Positions 50,501 to 62,101 of a stretch of DNA of 64,000 bases are shown piece by piece. Location of the stretch: the NCBI GenBank assembly GCA_023159155.1, contig JAJNNX010000022.1, positions 434,001-498,000 of the forward strand, given 5' to 3'. Every line of letters begins with the position of its first letter. Position 1 is the stretch's first letter. The notes beneath the pieces are model-generated. The model did no database searches, was not told the DNA's origin, and saw only the letters and a list, made by a program, of their open reading frames with translations. The stretch is from Ustulina deusta. Lineage: Eukaryota > Ascomycota > Sordariomycetes > Xylariales > Xylariaceae. Position numbers and translations under genes: made by a program.

Positions 50501-53258
50501 TTCTCTAGTGTGTGGTTTATAAATTACAATGTGTGCTATATTCGAACACAATATGTAAACGAGAATGCTACCCTACGGTAACAAAGGGTTGCACGCATCT
50601 TCCACGTGGTAGGTACATACCGACCCCTTAGAGCTGGGTCCAACTGACTCCAATCGATGTCGATGGGCCTGAAAGGGTAGTAAGTCAACATTCCGGATGT
50701 CACCTGTGAGAGTCAAGATTTTCTCTCGGCGAGCTCCCCGAGACCCAACGTATCTGTTCATCATGTGTATACTAATAATCCACACGGCAGAACTTGGAAT
50801 GGAAGGTACTTGGCCTCTTGGTTCTAGGTATACTATGTATACACTACACTAGCTCTTTGCCGAGGTTGAACAGGAAGCCTGCAATATCGGTGTGAAGATG
50901 ACTAGCTCATGGAATTGACGTGCATCCTCGAAACAACATTCCCTGAGCGCAGTACAAGTGGAAGTATCGTCAAGGATCCCAGCAGTCCCACTTGATTTTA
51001 TTTTATTTTTTATTTTTTATTTTTTTTTGGCGTAAACCTCAAAATCCACCTGTTCAAAACTTGCGATTCACGATCAAATGAAACCTTTCGAATTATTAAT
51101 AATTATGGGAACTGATATAAACATTGTCTAGGTATCATACGACCATACCAATATCGATCCTCCCTTGCTAGCACACCGAGAAGACCTTGCCTCGCCGAAA
51201 AACACCGAAGATACACGTGTATGTTGAATCGAGATCTATGTCGGTGTGCATGTACATTCTATAACCCTTGGACAGACTCGTGTAGCTCCGTCTGGTTTAA
51301 GAATTGGTAGTGGTCCTGTATTTCATTTGGGTAATCCGAGTTACAATACTGTAATCGTACCCCCATTCTTTAAATCTCGGCTAGGTGTCACATGGTAAAC
51401 ATTTCGTTCGCTGTTGTTTATTACATATAGGCACTTGCCGCAAGGAGGAAGCCGACGTTGATAACGGTTTTTTGAGACCTGCCTATACCAGGACCCTTGG
51501 CACCCTAGTTAGCGGCATCCGCCGCCGAGCTTGAGACTTACTAAGGTACTCACTCAGTCTGTACACATTTACCATTCTAAGTTCGCTCGAGGTAGGTATA
51601 CAATGTAGTGTATATCCAAAGCACTAGATGTTCGTTTCATAGGAAGTGGTTCTAAAATCTGATGGCTCTTATCCCTGTTAAACCCTGGTTATCTAACGTT
51701 GAAATGGCACGTGGTAGCTTGAGATTTCCGTCCCAGATACACCAATCAGTGAAAATAGCATCACACCATCCTCTGTTGTATACTGGGTACTAACACTGTA
51801 GATTCGCTCAACGAATATACTATGTAGGGAGTAGAGAGAATAGTATTGTAATTTCCTTGCTTGATGCCCAACTCCATATTAATAATATACTTAGTACTAC
51901 GACCCGTATCTTGGCTTGGAACTAAAGGTTCTCGTCGTCGCGTGAAGGCACCCAACAAACCGGCCCCGCCGAGGCATCTCCCGCACTAAGGTATTATATC
52001 CTTGGGGGTCACCCCGATAAACAAACCGTACCATCGATACTTACTTAACACAGCGCATGTTCCTCGACTCCAATATTGCAATAAGTATTATCACCAAATG
52101 ACAACTACTAGTCTGTTAGGTAACAACACACCCTCAATGCAAAGCGATGAGGGTGGGGCTCATAGCTTCCCAAGACTACACTACTTAAGCGCCGTTAACT
52201 TGTGAATCCTAAAACACCACAATACTAGAATAAAATGAATCCGACCTTGCCAAGCGACAAATTTAGATACCACTGCAGCCATATCCGCCGAGCAACGCAA
52301 ACATACCTATAGGATGGATTAAACGCCGCCTAGACAGATCAAGTGATTGCCGCGAGGTCACAGGTAACTCCTCGGCGCTTAATGCGCGGTAATCATTTGC
52401 GCAACCCGCCAGGTCGTACCGTAGTGACCATGGATCAGAACAAGCATTGCTACCTGAAGAGAGAGAGAGAAGGAGAAATTATAATAATAATGAATAATAA
52501 TAAAGTAAAATCTTTGCTTGCGAATAATTTGTTTTATACAAGGCGGTGATTTCTTGCGTCAGAAGAGTGAGAGGTGGAAGACGTCCGTCATGAGACCACA
52601 TCGAGGGGTGACGCTAAGGGACATGTTGTTTGGTATAAGATAATTAGATGAATCCTTTTTGTTTTTTCCTCGCAAAACGCGCAAGCTGGGAAATGATACA
52701 TCATATTTCTCTCTTCGGAATTTAACAGCTGATATGTGTAGGATAGATAGACCCGATGGGTGGTGTTTCGTGCCTTGTCTGCCTAGCACAGTGCTATCCC
52801 GATTGCTGCATGGAGTAGGGGATATTTTCCCCAGGGCATAAGGACCACATCATTGCGTGCATTCTAAATGATGGAAGCCTTGAGTAGTTGCTCAATCAGA
52901 ATAAGCACGGCTGGGATTCTACGGGCAATGATAGGGGTAGCTCAAAGAGTAGTTAGAACGAGACACGAATCGCTTTGGAGGTCACTGCAGGTTGAGGAAG
53001 TCTGCGAAGAACACGATATTCGGCATGTTATTTCAGTCATCATTGAGCTGTTTATATTCCTTTCGTACAAGGCATTTGCTACGGACTGTTTAACGATCCC
53101 ATTTTATATCAAACATAGCCTACGTCTTGGATGGAGGTCTTAAGAAGACCCGTCATGTGTCCACCTGACTACTAATAACACTTGAAGGGCTACGGGACAC
53201 TTCGTAGAACTGTGCATGAGCCAATCGAAGCCAGGCAACAAATACCACCAACAGTGAC
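47577..53258. other. 5.7-kb region without a recognisable gene
   Basis: Only short overlapping open frames. It has an AAT-type simple repeat at about 49673-49691, a T-rich tract at 50996-51029, and a purine-rich GAGAGA plus AAT run at about 52461-52508. The portion next to 47576 should hold the orphan gene promoter and the portion next to 53259 the CHY gene 3' end. No RNA genes were seen. Confidence 0.5.
50996..51029. repeat. T-rich low-complexity tract
   Basis: A series of ATTTT and longer T runs interrupted by single A. It could be a poly-A tail remnant of a minus-strand retroposed element, but no adjoining element is recognised. Confidence 0.6.
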
Positions 53259-55322
53259 TTAGTCCTTCTTCGCCTCGCCACCGCCGACTCGGCGAAACTT
53301 CCTCTTGTCTTTACGGCTCATCTTGGTTTTATCACGGGTGCCCTTGCCACCCTCCCAGAAACCCCTTCCCCTTTTCCCGATGACAGAGCGTCCGCAGAAC
53401 GCACATGCTTCGACGGCGTAGTTCTGTTCTCTGCTGCACCAGCCGCATATCATGCGATTCGCCCATTCATTAGGATGATCTTCGTTCGCATCATGGCACT
53501 TATCACACGGATGTACTTTGCTGCAACAAGAGAAGCGGAACCACCTATAGGAGCGTCGGTAATGAAGACATGTTCCTCGGCCTGGTAACGACTCGCCTGC
53601 GTGCAGACCCAACTTCTCTTGTCGCCGTCGCGGCCCAACCGTAGGTGGAAGCGCAGATCCGGGGGTGATGGCGAGAAATTTGACCTGCGGTATCTTGAAG
53701 GTGAAGCGGCCGTGGCACTCTCGACACACATTCGTGACGGCCTCGCCTCGGACAGATACAAGCCCCTGGCTCGGCGTCGAACACTTCGAGCAGGTAGGTA
53801 CGAAAGTGCTTGGTAGCATATCCGCGACTGTGCAGCCGGTTACGTCGATGAACCCAGCCCTGGTAGAGTTTGCGTGTACCATCTCTTGTCGGAACATGGC
53901 GGTTAGTGGTGAGCCACATTTCCTACAGCTGATTGATTTCTCCGTTTCGGGCTTGAGGCTGGTAATGTCGTTTAGTGTTTTGCACCGTTGGCACTTACTG
54001 CTAATGCTTAATATCGATATCTGGAGGAGTTCGATACCGTAAAGCTCGATTGTAGGGAATGATATCGCAGTGCCTCTCTCTACCTGCTGCACAACACCAT
54101 GGGGTTCGTGCGGTTCTGTCTCGGCTCCGCCTTCTTCGAAATCTTCGCTCGAGTCCCAAAAATCCGAAACTGAATTTGAATCGTCCGATTGATGCGGATG
54201 ACTCCATTCCGGCGGACGCGGTATGATGTGAATATGCCCCTTTGCATCTACACGCTCCATTGTCGAAGCCCACTCGGTTTTGGGAGCCTTTGTTGCATGC
54301 TCGTCAGTCATATCGCTAGATTTTGGTGCTAATTGTGCCTGTTTGGTGGCTTGAATTTGTTTTGCCATGGTGTGCATATTTTGCGATAGGTAATTCAGAT
54401 GGTTCATTAGCGTCATCTGGCTCTGCTGCGCAGCCCTGGTCGCGAACGCCTCTTCCAATGGCTCTGCATTTTGAGACTCTACGTCGTTGAGCAGAATTCT
54501 CAATGCCTGGAGGGGGTAGAGTAGAGGGATGATCAGCTGTACGGATTTGATAGACTGTAGCCCCTGGGGTAATTCCGCCTGCCGCCTCGGCTCAAGAGGT
54601 AGAGTATAAACAACACCATCGGCGGATTTTTGATAGAGTGCAATGCGCCCCATTCGTGATTCCAGCTGTCGAATCTCTTGAGCCCGCCGTGCCTTGGCAT
54701 TGGCAATCTGCTCTTGTGTAAAGGATTCCTCAGGCACGTAAGACTTTCGCGTTGACGTGGGGGGCTTTAGGGGCGCTGCTTGTGAAGCCGAAGCTGATGC
54801 CTCTCCCAAGGGCGCCGTTGACTGCTCCAAGTGCCGTGTGTCCTTAAATGACACCAGCGTGACCGTTTCCACCTTCTGCTCTGATAGAAAAGCCTCCAAG
54901 TGCTTGTCTAACACAGTGACGAGAGCGAGTAAGGTCGCATTGTGTTTCTCCGAAACGAGTTTGTCCCATCCTCGCTCTATGTTGACACAGAATCCGCGGG
55001 GAATGTCTTTATTCTTCACCAATAGGGTCGGTGGCTCGTCGGGATAAGAAACAGGCACTCGCACTTCACAATCCAGATGTTCGAGTTCAAATGGGAAATC
55101 AGGATCCGATGGTTTCAGCTGAAAACGAACAGTTGTCGTCCCATTCTGTAGAGTGCCCAATGTTGGTGAGAATCGTCTTTTGATCTGATCTAGTTGATAC
55201 CTTCGCGGATCTTTGTGCTGAGAGGTCGGGACAGGCTTTTCGACGACGCGACTTGGCAGCGCCTCAATAACCGCCTGCCGACCATCGCTACCTCCGCTGT
55301 GAATGTGGGTTGTTGAGATCAT
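53259..55322 (-). CDS. RWD-like and CHY zinc-finger protein
   Basis: Single-exon gene of 687 aa from ATG 55322, the first ATG in the frame; the open frame continues to a TTG at 55460. An RWD-like domain spans about residues 42-160 (YQLDQIKRRF, then VPVSYPDEPPTLLVKN). A long charged, low-complexity middle includes an acidic stretch. Two Cys-pair ribbons (CQRC...CRKC and CSKC...CREC) precede the CHY zinc finger at about 570-655, recognised by CLHYRRSYRWFRFSCC, HPCDKCHD and C-x2-C pairs CGWC and CAFC. The tail is lysine-rich. CHY fingers occur in some ubiquitin ligases and in fungal proteins of unclear role; no RING finger is seen here, so ligase activity should not be assumed. The gene looks intact and housekeeping-like. 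Confidence 0.92.
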   Translation of the reverse strand: MISTTHIHSGGSDGRQAVIEALPSRVVEKPVPTSQHKDPRRYQLDQIKRRFSPTLGTLQNGTTTVRFQLKPSDPDFPFELEHLDCEVRVPVSYPDEPPTLLVKNKDIPRGFCVNIERGWDKLVSEKHNATLLALVTVLDKHLEAFLSEQKVETVTLVSFKDTRHLEQSTAPLGEASASASQAAPLKPPTSTRKSYVPEESFTQEQIANAKARRAQEIRQLESRMGRIALYQKSADGVVYTLPLEPRRQAELPQGLQSIKSVQLIIPLLYPLQALRILLNDVESQNAEPLEEAFATRAAQQSQMTLMNHLNYLSQNMHTMAKQIQATKQAQLAPKSSDMTDEHATKAPKTEWASTMERVDAKGHIHIIPRPPEWSHPHQSDDSNSVSDFWDSSEDFEEGGAETEPHEPHGVVQQVERGTAISFPTIELYGIELLQISILSISSKCQRCKTLNDITSLKPETEKSISCRKCGSPLTAMFRQEMVHANSTRAGFIDVTGCTVADMLPSTFVPTCSKCSTPSQGLVSVRGEAVTNVCRECHGRFTFKIPQVKFLAITPGSALPPTVGPRRRQEKLGLHAGESLPGRGTCLHYRRSYRWFRFSCCSKVHPCDKCHDANEDHPNEWANRMICGWCSREQNYAVEACAFCGRSVIGKRGRGFWEGGKGTRDKTKMSRKDKRKFRRVGGGEAKKD

Positions 55323-58300
55323 AGCAACCTTGCTGCAAGGAGCCGTATGAAAGAAGACTGATTGGTTGCCTAAAATGGTCCAGATCGAGGTCGCCAATTG
55401 GCTCCTTCGGTGTACCGCTAGCGTTGATGACGGAGAGTAAGGTAAGTAGATAGGCAGCAAAGCTGGCTACTGGTGTATAGGAATTGTACACTAATTTAGA
55501 AGCATTCAAATGTGAACATGCTTGAATTTGTATGTGGGAATTTGTATGGTGTTGCGCCGAGGGACAGGGTGGTAAAACTTGGTCTACTGACTCAATGGAT
55601 CAGGATGATGAGATATGATTCATTGAAGCTATTCCTCGCTTCTGTCTTAGTGTAGGTAGTTGTGGCAACTGAACTGGTGGCAGGTGGTGCGTGCACAGAC
55701 TGATTCAACCACTGTCTTTTCTCATTGATGCGCTGTATCGCTACAGTATTGGCGATACTGCGCATACTGTATGTACCTTGGATTATTATTTTCCTCCCCG
55801 ATCTGACTTAGTGATACGACAACGCGACTTGAACATATCTTCTTACAAATTATCACTGAGCTGAGCCGCGACTAGACTGTTCGCAATCGCGGACCCGAGG
55901 AAGCCAGTCGGCATCTCTAAGAGAAACTAAGAAGCAATCCAGGTTCGCCCAAGGATCTCTGCCACACTATCGAGCAAGATCCAGTCTGCGTAGTCTTTTC
56001 AAAATGTAACTATGCGTCTACGCCTTGCTTATCCCTGGATTACTAGTAAGGCGGCAAGACAGTAAGACCATGGAGCAGAGCGGATGGCATAACAACAATA
56101 ATCCCAGGCTTGCCTCAAACTTTCTCCAAGTTGACGCACGTGGAAATAACATTTTATCCAGATTACGCTGTGCGCGTCCCGTCTTGCCCTCAGCTCGACC
56201 GGGTAGAACCCTACGTTGTCGCGGCTCTACGTTGCGACCACGCCGAATTATATAGGGCTCCGCCACGCCAGGGGTGCATTCACTGCTCTCCGTAGCATAA
56301 TCGACTTCGTCGGGGGTGGCGAAAGTCGCTATATATATCCGACAGCTCTGCACCTCGTGACCAAACCGCCGCCAGCCTCGGTGCCAACCTCGGCGGCAAC
56401 TATATTCCTTCCCTTCCCGGAATCCAGCTTCCACAAGATAGCTAACGAATCATCACAGAGCCTTGGGCATCGCATCACTCGACAGTTTCGTATCCCGCGG
56501 CGCCAGTGGCTGCTCATCCCCCATCTGGAACAATGCTATCTAGGCCCGTGGGTCGCCGGGTCTTGTTCTCAACTACCACTAGCATGATGTCGTCTAAGCG
56601 TCATGAAATCCACAACTACTCGAAGTTCGGGCCAATGTGATGCACCAGATCTTTCGGGACTCCCAGAGGACTTGCGTGACTCCTCGAATGTATCGACTGG
56701 GGCTTGATTCGACCATCTCCATCACGCGAACGGAAGGTTGCCTGGACAAAAGGTAGATATACTATGTACAACGAATGCATTGCGTGTTCAGCTTGGTAAC
56801 TTGGGACTGAGCGTATCATGCAGGTTACACCATGGTAGCCCATTTCAGCCTCTTTGGGGGTCACAGAAGTATCTTTGGAGAGAATCGAATAGTCAGTCGG
56901 AGATCTGGAATTTCCCCCAATACAATAGAGCCAGGTACCCTCCTTCGCTGAGCAGCAATATTGTGAGCCAAGCGAGCACATTCTCCACTGACGCACTTTG
57001 GCATTGGCATTGTAATACTGTACAAAAGGTCTATACTGCTTATCGAGGCAATAGGATTCGTTGATAATGAGAGAATAGGGACAGGTAGGAAGTGCCATGG
57101 GAATTGAATTGATCTAGAGCTGTATTGCTGTAGATTACAACGCTGAGTCAGTATTATCTGTGGATGCCGATCAATCCTTTTTCTCATTTTCTTTATTATT
57201 ATTATTATTTATTTATTTTATTCCGGGCCTTTTATTTTTGTTATTTCCCACCATCCCCTTGTCGTTATTTGCGCCTCAATGAGATATTCCTCTTGGAGAC
57301 AGCTGATGGACAGGGTGGTCTGCCAACTCAGCATTTGGCGGGCAGATGACCAAGAACCTGCTGCAGGCGGCTGGGCGGTGAGCAGCAGCTTAAATAGCGC
57401 AGTGGACATCTGCCGTGCGCCAAGGTAGGGGACTTGGGCAAAGCGAGCGAATAGTCTCAAACACCCCCAGAAGCCACGGTAACCTACCAGAAATGGGGTG
57501 TACAGGCGGGGGTGGGGGAACGAGACGTCCCTTATTTCTACCCTCTCCATCCCAGGATGAGCCCTGCTGTTACAAGACATGTGACGAACTCGGACATCGA
57601 CTTGATGAGTTGGCAATCCTCCAGCGACAAACCTGTGGGCTCTAGTACCCTCTCGGGCTGTTTCTCACTGGATGCGATGGGTGTTCATGTGAGTCAAAGT
57701 GCTCTTTTGACAGCAGAAGAGACGAGAGCCTGTCCTAAAACGCCTGGACTACAGCAACCGCACGCTCAAACTGGCTCACTGGCTTTATTGGAGTCAGGGA
57801 AGGGTGTCCCTTCTGACGCAAGCGACATCTTGTGCCTGGTGTTCCGGCCAGTTGGCGCAAGTCTATTTCGTGATGGGGGGTGAGGTTTCAATACTGCAGC
57901 ATTTAAAGAAAGAAATACTACTACATAATAATGGATCTATTTTAAACGGAAAAATAAAATAAAATAATTTTTGGGGGAAAAATAAAAAATAAAAAACATT
58001 TTCATTTTTATTTTTATTTTATTCCGTCTCCCCTCGGTGTGCGCCTTGGGACCCCCGAATCCCGACTTGGTGGCCACCCCTACTCACGGCTGTAGAACCC
58101 AACTTCATCGGTTACCTTACCGGTTAACTCCCTGATAGTCCACTCCGCGGGGGCCATCGACGCCACTCCGGCTTTTTGCCCTGCTCATCGTGTCACAGCA
58201 GCATCAATAATAACTTGTCAACCGGTCGGCCGACTCGGTCAGGATATCTGGTCTAGTAGGTAGTGATAATGCAGAGAGTACCAAGGCTCGTATCTACGCC

Positions 58301-60575
58301 ATTCCTATCCAGCATGACAGGAATTTGGGACCGGTATCTGTAGAAGTGTACATGCGCAGCACCGCTGCATGCCTCTAGGCGTATTAGGGGATCTCCGATT
58401 CGTGTGCCCCTCCCGATAGCGAGATAACATACCGATCAGATTAATTAATTAAACAGGCACACAATTATTGTGGCCATTTATTTTATTTATCTATTCGTTT
58501 TTCCACTTCGCCATGACCACTATACTACACCGTATAGGGGTCACATTTCTTGCTATCTGCCAGCTCAATGGAGAGTTAGCGGTATGTTATCTTGCGGCAG
58601 CACTAGGTAACATCTTTGGTTGCTGCTATAAAGGCTAAGATTGTCTTGGACTGACGTGGCCGGCCAAATGTCACGCCTCACATATACCTATACTACAAGG
58701 CGAGACGAAATGACCAAAACCAAAGTTAGACACCCCCGTAGCTTGGGGCGTGGTGTGATTCCTTTGGACTTCTGGCCTCTTGGCCTTCGATCAGGGACGA
58801 GCTTGATGCAATGCCCTTACATCAGATTGCACCGCATGATACCTTGGTGAGATGATGCACGGTACTACCACGATGCCTGGGGTGTGTACTCTACTTACTC
58901 ACGAGAGCTTCCAGCTGGTAGGGGTAGTCATCATCGCACCAATGGAGAGTGTGCGATAGATGACAACAAATTTGGAGTTTTCGTGACGAAACTTGCTGTC
59001 GCGACCCCTAGACCCCTATCCAAGATCCAGGATATTCTATCACAACTCACAACATCGAACTATGAGATTCGGGATGACATCGAGGTGCTTAGTCGGTGAA
59101 GACAATACAACTAGGAATTGGCGAAGTTGTATCAGAAGCTACCTCTAACTATTGGGGTATTTCGCGAGCGGTGCAAGCCTGAGGTTGGTGTCCATGTACT
59201 TGCCAAACACTGTCACTCTCGATGGCTCCGACACCGTTGTCTATACCTACCGTTTCGGCGACAACGTACCGGTTTGCCTTTGCAAAAGGGCTATTATCAA
59301 TTTTTATTACGGTTTTCCATTGCTGCCTAACCTAACTAGTTATATAAGCGCGTGTGGTTTCAAAGGAGTTGGGGCTTTGAACGGTTTCTAGATCTGGAAT
59401 TTTCACCTTTACGAACGTTGGCGTATCATTTATATCACTCTGATATTCAAAATCACTCCCCACCGGACCTCTTCACGATAACTGTTACCTGCTGACCAGG
59501 AGCTTTGAGTAGTTCCTGAGGCAGCCAACCTAGAATGGTGAGTCCGAAGTCTTCATTCATTTCACAGAATTTCTCTAAAGGCGTTCTATTAGTCTCAATG
59601 AGTAGCCAAGAAAACTCATATTGGACGAGCATCCATGATGACAGACACCTGCTTTGGGTTATGTTCATCTCATAAATTTGCATATTTCTATCCAGTATAT
59701 ACCTATGAAGGTCCTCGCGAGCTAGGTATGATAGTGTACCGAGTCGCCTTCGATGCATGAGGGTAGAAACCTCCTTCGACCCTATGTGCACATAGCTGAC
59801 ATCGCATTTCGAAATCCACACGGCAATGAATATACACATGATGATGGGAGCCAAATCAAGTATATTCCATCACTACCCTTAACATTCGTGCACCAGACAG
59901 TGCCACCACTTTACGGCCAAGTGTTAAGCAACAGAATTCTCACTCATCATTAACACTCGCTTGAATTTCACAGTGAGCTTCACATGTATCGGATCGATAT
60001 AGCTAAGATGAGTACATCCCGTACGTTCTTTAAACCTCTGGTCAACATGGGTGAGGCTTAAGAGCGGCTACCTAATCGCTCTTAACACAACCGTAGCCCC
60101 GTTGTTGGCGGCTTGAGACTCGTTCCTTTCCTTGAGCGGTTGCTGCTACTAACCGTGGCTTACCTAATGATTCAGTGTCATTCTTTCATTGTGAACGAAT
60201 GGCAATATTCAAGCCGGGGTGTCTTCTAGGGAGGATTCTCATATCCCCTTCCACTTAGATTTTGTGTTGGTCTTATTGACCTCATGATAATCTATTGTCA
60301 CAAAGAAGTTGTAAATGTGGGCTCTTTGATCTAAACTCTGCGAGCCACAAAGCAAACCTATTGTGAGACGTGAAGACAATTCAAGGGACTGCAAACAATG
60401 GGCGGACAAATAAGGTAACACTAATACAATGTCTTGTTGTTTTGCACACCTCGAGTATAAATTACGTGTTTTGAATCAGTACCATCACAAGTCAAAGTAG
60501 CTTCATCCACGGGGCACTTTCGTCTTGAACACAACATTTCGTCATTTATGCCAATTGAGCTAGGTACTGACTACA
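55323..60575. other. 5.2-kb region without a recognisable gene
   Basis: Open frames of 120-138 codons overlap on both strands at 56018-56587 and 57218-57883, but none resembles a known family or has a convincing start. A TTA/TTTA simple repeat lies at about 57190-57220 and an AT-rich inverted repeat at 57946-58027. The region adjoining 55322 should contain the CHY gene promoter. Confidence 0.5.
57946..58027. repeat. AT-rich imperfect inverted repeat ending ACGGAA/TTCCGT
   Basis: The left arm starts ACGGAAAAATAAAATAAAAT and the right arm ends TTTTTATTTTATTCCGT; the arms are near-complementary over more than 20 nt and would form a long AT hairpin. The ends are unique-looking, but no target duplication was identified. 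Low complexity makes the pairing partly expected by chance. Confidence 0.55.
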
Positions 60576-61292
60576 ATGGCAGAATCACTAGAACAGACTA
60601 CTTCTTGCGACAGCGATAGACCAACCCTTCAAGTTACTTTGGAGAATGAGGGATGGTCAATTCTCAAGCCTGTACTTGGATACTCCTCTTCTAGATCATC
60701 TCGAACTCACCGTCCTCCTCCATTACAGCTTACACGCACAGGAGCCGTAACGGAAGACCTGGGAGCTCACGAAGACGTTGAACTTATGCTCCTTGATCAC
60801 ACCTTTGATCTCGGATTAGGCTGCTTCGGCCAGCCATCGATGGTAGACAATGATGGTTATGACGAGCTAGCTCCATGGTGGACCGGTTACGACCAGGTCA
60901 AGATCGCACAAGAAACTTTTGACGGAAGGCGGGTCCACGGGTACGAGGAAATCGACCTATCAGAGGGGTCTTGTGAGGAAGAAAGGGAATCTGACACCGA
61001 TGTGCCTGATGAAGGAGAAGATAATGGGTCTGCAAGTAGCATCCTTGGCGGACAGGAATTCCTTGAAGAGCTGGACAATCTCGAGGCGGCACGGCCTAAA
61101 CCCGAGAAGCGGCATATCACTATACCCGGGGGGGACAGAGAGGGTATATGGGAGAAGCCAAGCTTTCCGGTTACCACACCGGGAAGGCATGCCGACTGGA
61201 TTGACGAGGTTGCAGAACTCGAGGCGTTGGTCTCGATGCCAGAGGGGACGAGGTACTACAAGGTTAACGATCCGGGAGAGTCAACATTCTGA
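60576..61292 (+). CDS. orphan acidic protein
   Basis: Single-exon frame of 238 aa in an otherwise empty neighbourhood. It is hydrophilic and acidic, with a dense acidic run (EERESDTDVPDEGEDNGS, about residues 134-151) and Trp-containing patches (ELAPWWTGYDQ, HADWIDEVAELEAL). No signal peptide or membrane segment is visible. The conserved-looking C-terminal segment WIDEVAELEALVSMPEGTRYY suggests a short interaction motif. I do not recognise the family. Length, ATG after a plausible leader, and protein-like composition support a gene. A second frame overlapping at 60919-61383 is a shadow. Confidence 0.7.
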   Translation: MAESLEQTTSCDSDRPTLQVTLENEGWSILKPVLGYSSSRSSRTHRPPPLQLTRTGAVTEDLGAHEDVELMLLDHTFDLGLGCFGQPSMVDNDGYDELAPWWTGYDQVKIAQETFDGRRVHGYEEIDLSEGSCEEERESDTDVPDEGEDNGSASSILGGQEFLEELDNLEAARPKPEKRHITIPGGDREGIWEKPSFPVTTPGRHADWIDEVAELEALVSMPEGTRYYKVNDPGESTF

Positions 61293-62101
61293 TGAAGGGA
61301 TCCGTTCCCGCTTCGATTCCTTGCCACCCGGAGATGAAAGTCTGTGGACACGAAGAATGACTGACGCTATGAGACTGTGCTAGTACATGTATTGAATTTC
61401 TAGACTGCTGGGAGGCCGTGCTGCAGGGGTGTCGCCACTTTCATGCTTCACCAGCAGATTCTAATAATATCAGATCAGCACAATGTGACAGACACATGTG
61501 AAATTGTGCATATATGGGTACGTGACAAGGACTTGCATCCATGTACTTACTGTTGGACCAAACATCGGCGGTTGGGCCAACTTGTCTCAAATAACTTCTC
61601 TTGAATCCGATCTACATTGATTATTTTCAAAAATGAAAACTGCTGTTGCGCTTGACATGACTACGTACAGACATATTGGTGCCTATCTCCCTACGCCTAG
61701 GGCGCTAGGGCGTACCTAGGCAGGCTGTAGATCGGCAAGCTGCACCGCTATTCAGTCCCTATTGTGGGTCTGCCAACGCTAGGATGGTCAGGGATTGGAG
61801 GAGCCACCCCCTTAAATTCTTCGCTTATGTAACGGCTGTTTGTTAGGTATCTTGTCGTCTAAAACAAGCCTCGTATTCGACGTTTGTGTTCAATCCTTTC
61901 TTCCTCTGAAACACAATTTGCGTGCTTGTCCTCCGGCACAGTCTCTCCTTGAACCATTCTGGCGTTATCCTGCCTCACACACTCGTTTCCATCGTCCCTC
62001 TTTAGATAATTGTACGCGCACCTATTATTACCTGGCATCTATTTCTCCCTCATTCGATACTCCGTCTCTCGATCCCTACAGCGACCAACGACAGACTCAC
62101 G
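61293..62101. other. intergenic region and leader of the GH17 gene
   Basis: About 800 bp with no gene. The last 200 bp before the ATG are pyrimidine-rich, typical of the leader of a strongly expressed fungal gene. A GTACGC...CTACAG pair within 62014-62083 could be a leader intron, unproven. Confidence 0.5.

Noticed and set aside
56018..56587. Overlapping open frames of 123-138 codons on opposite strands
   Set aside because: Neither has a family match or splice context; long frames are expected in GC-richer random sequence.
57218..57883. Open frames of 132 codons (-) and 123 codons (+)
   Set aside because: Flanked by low-complexity AT sequence, no recognised motif, and no support for one strand over the other.
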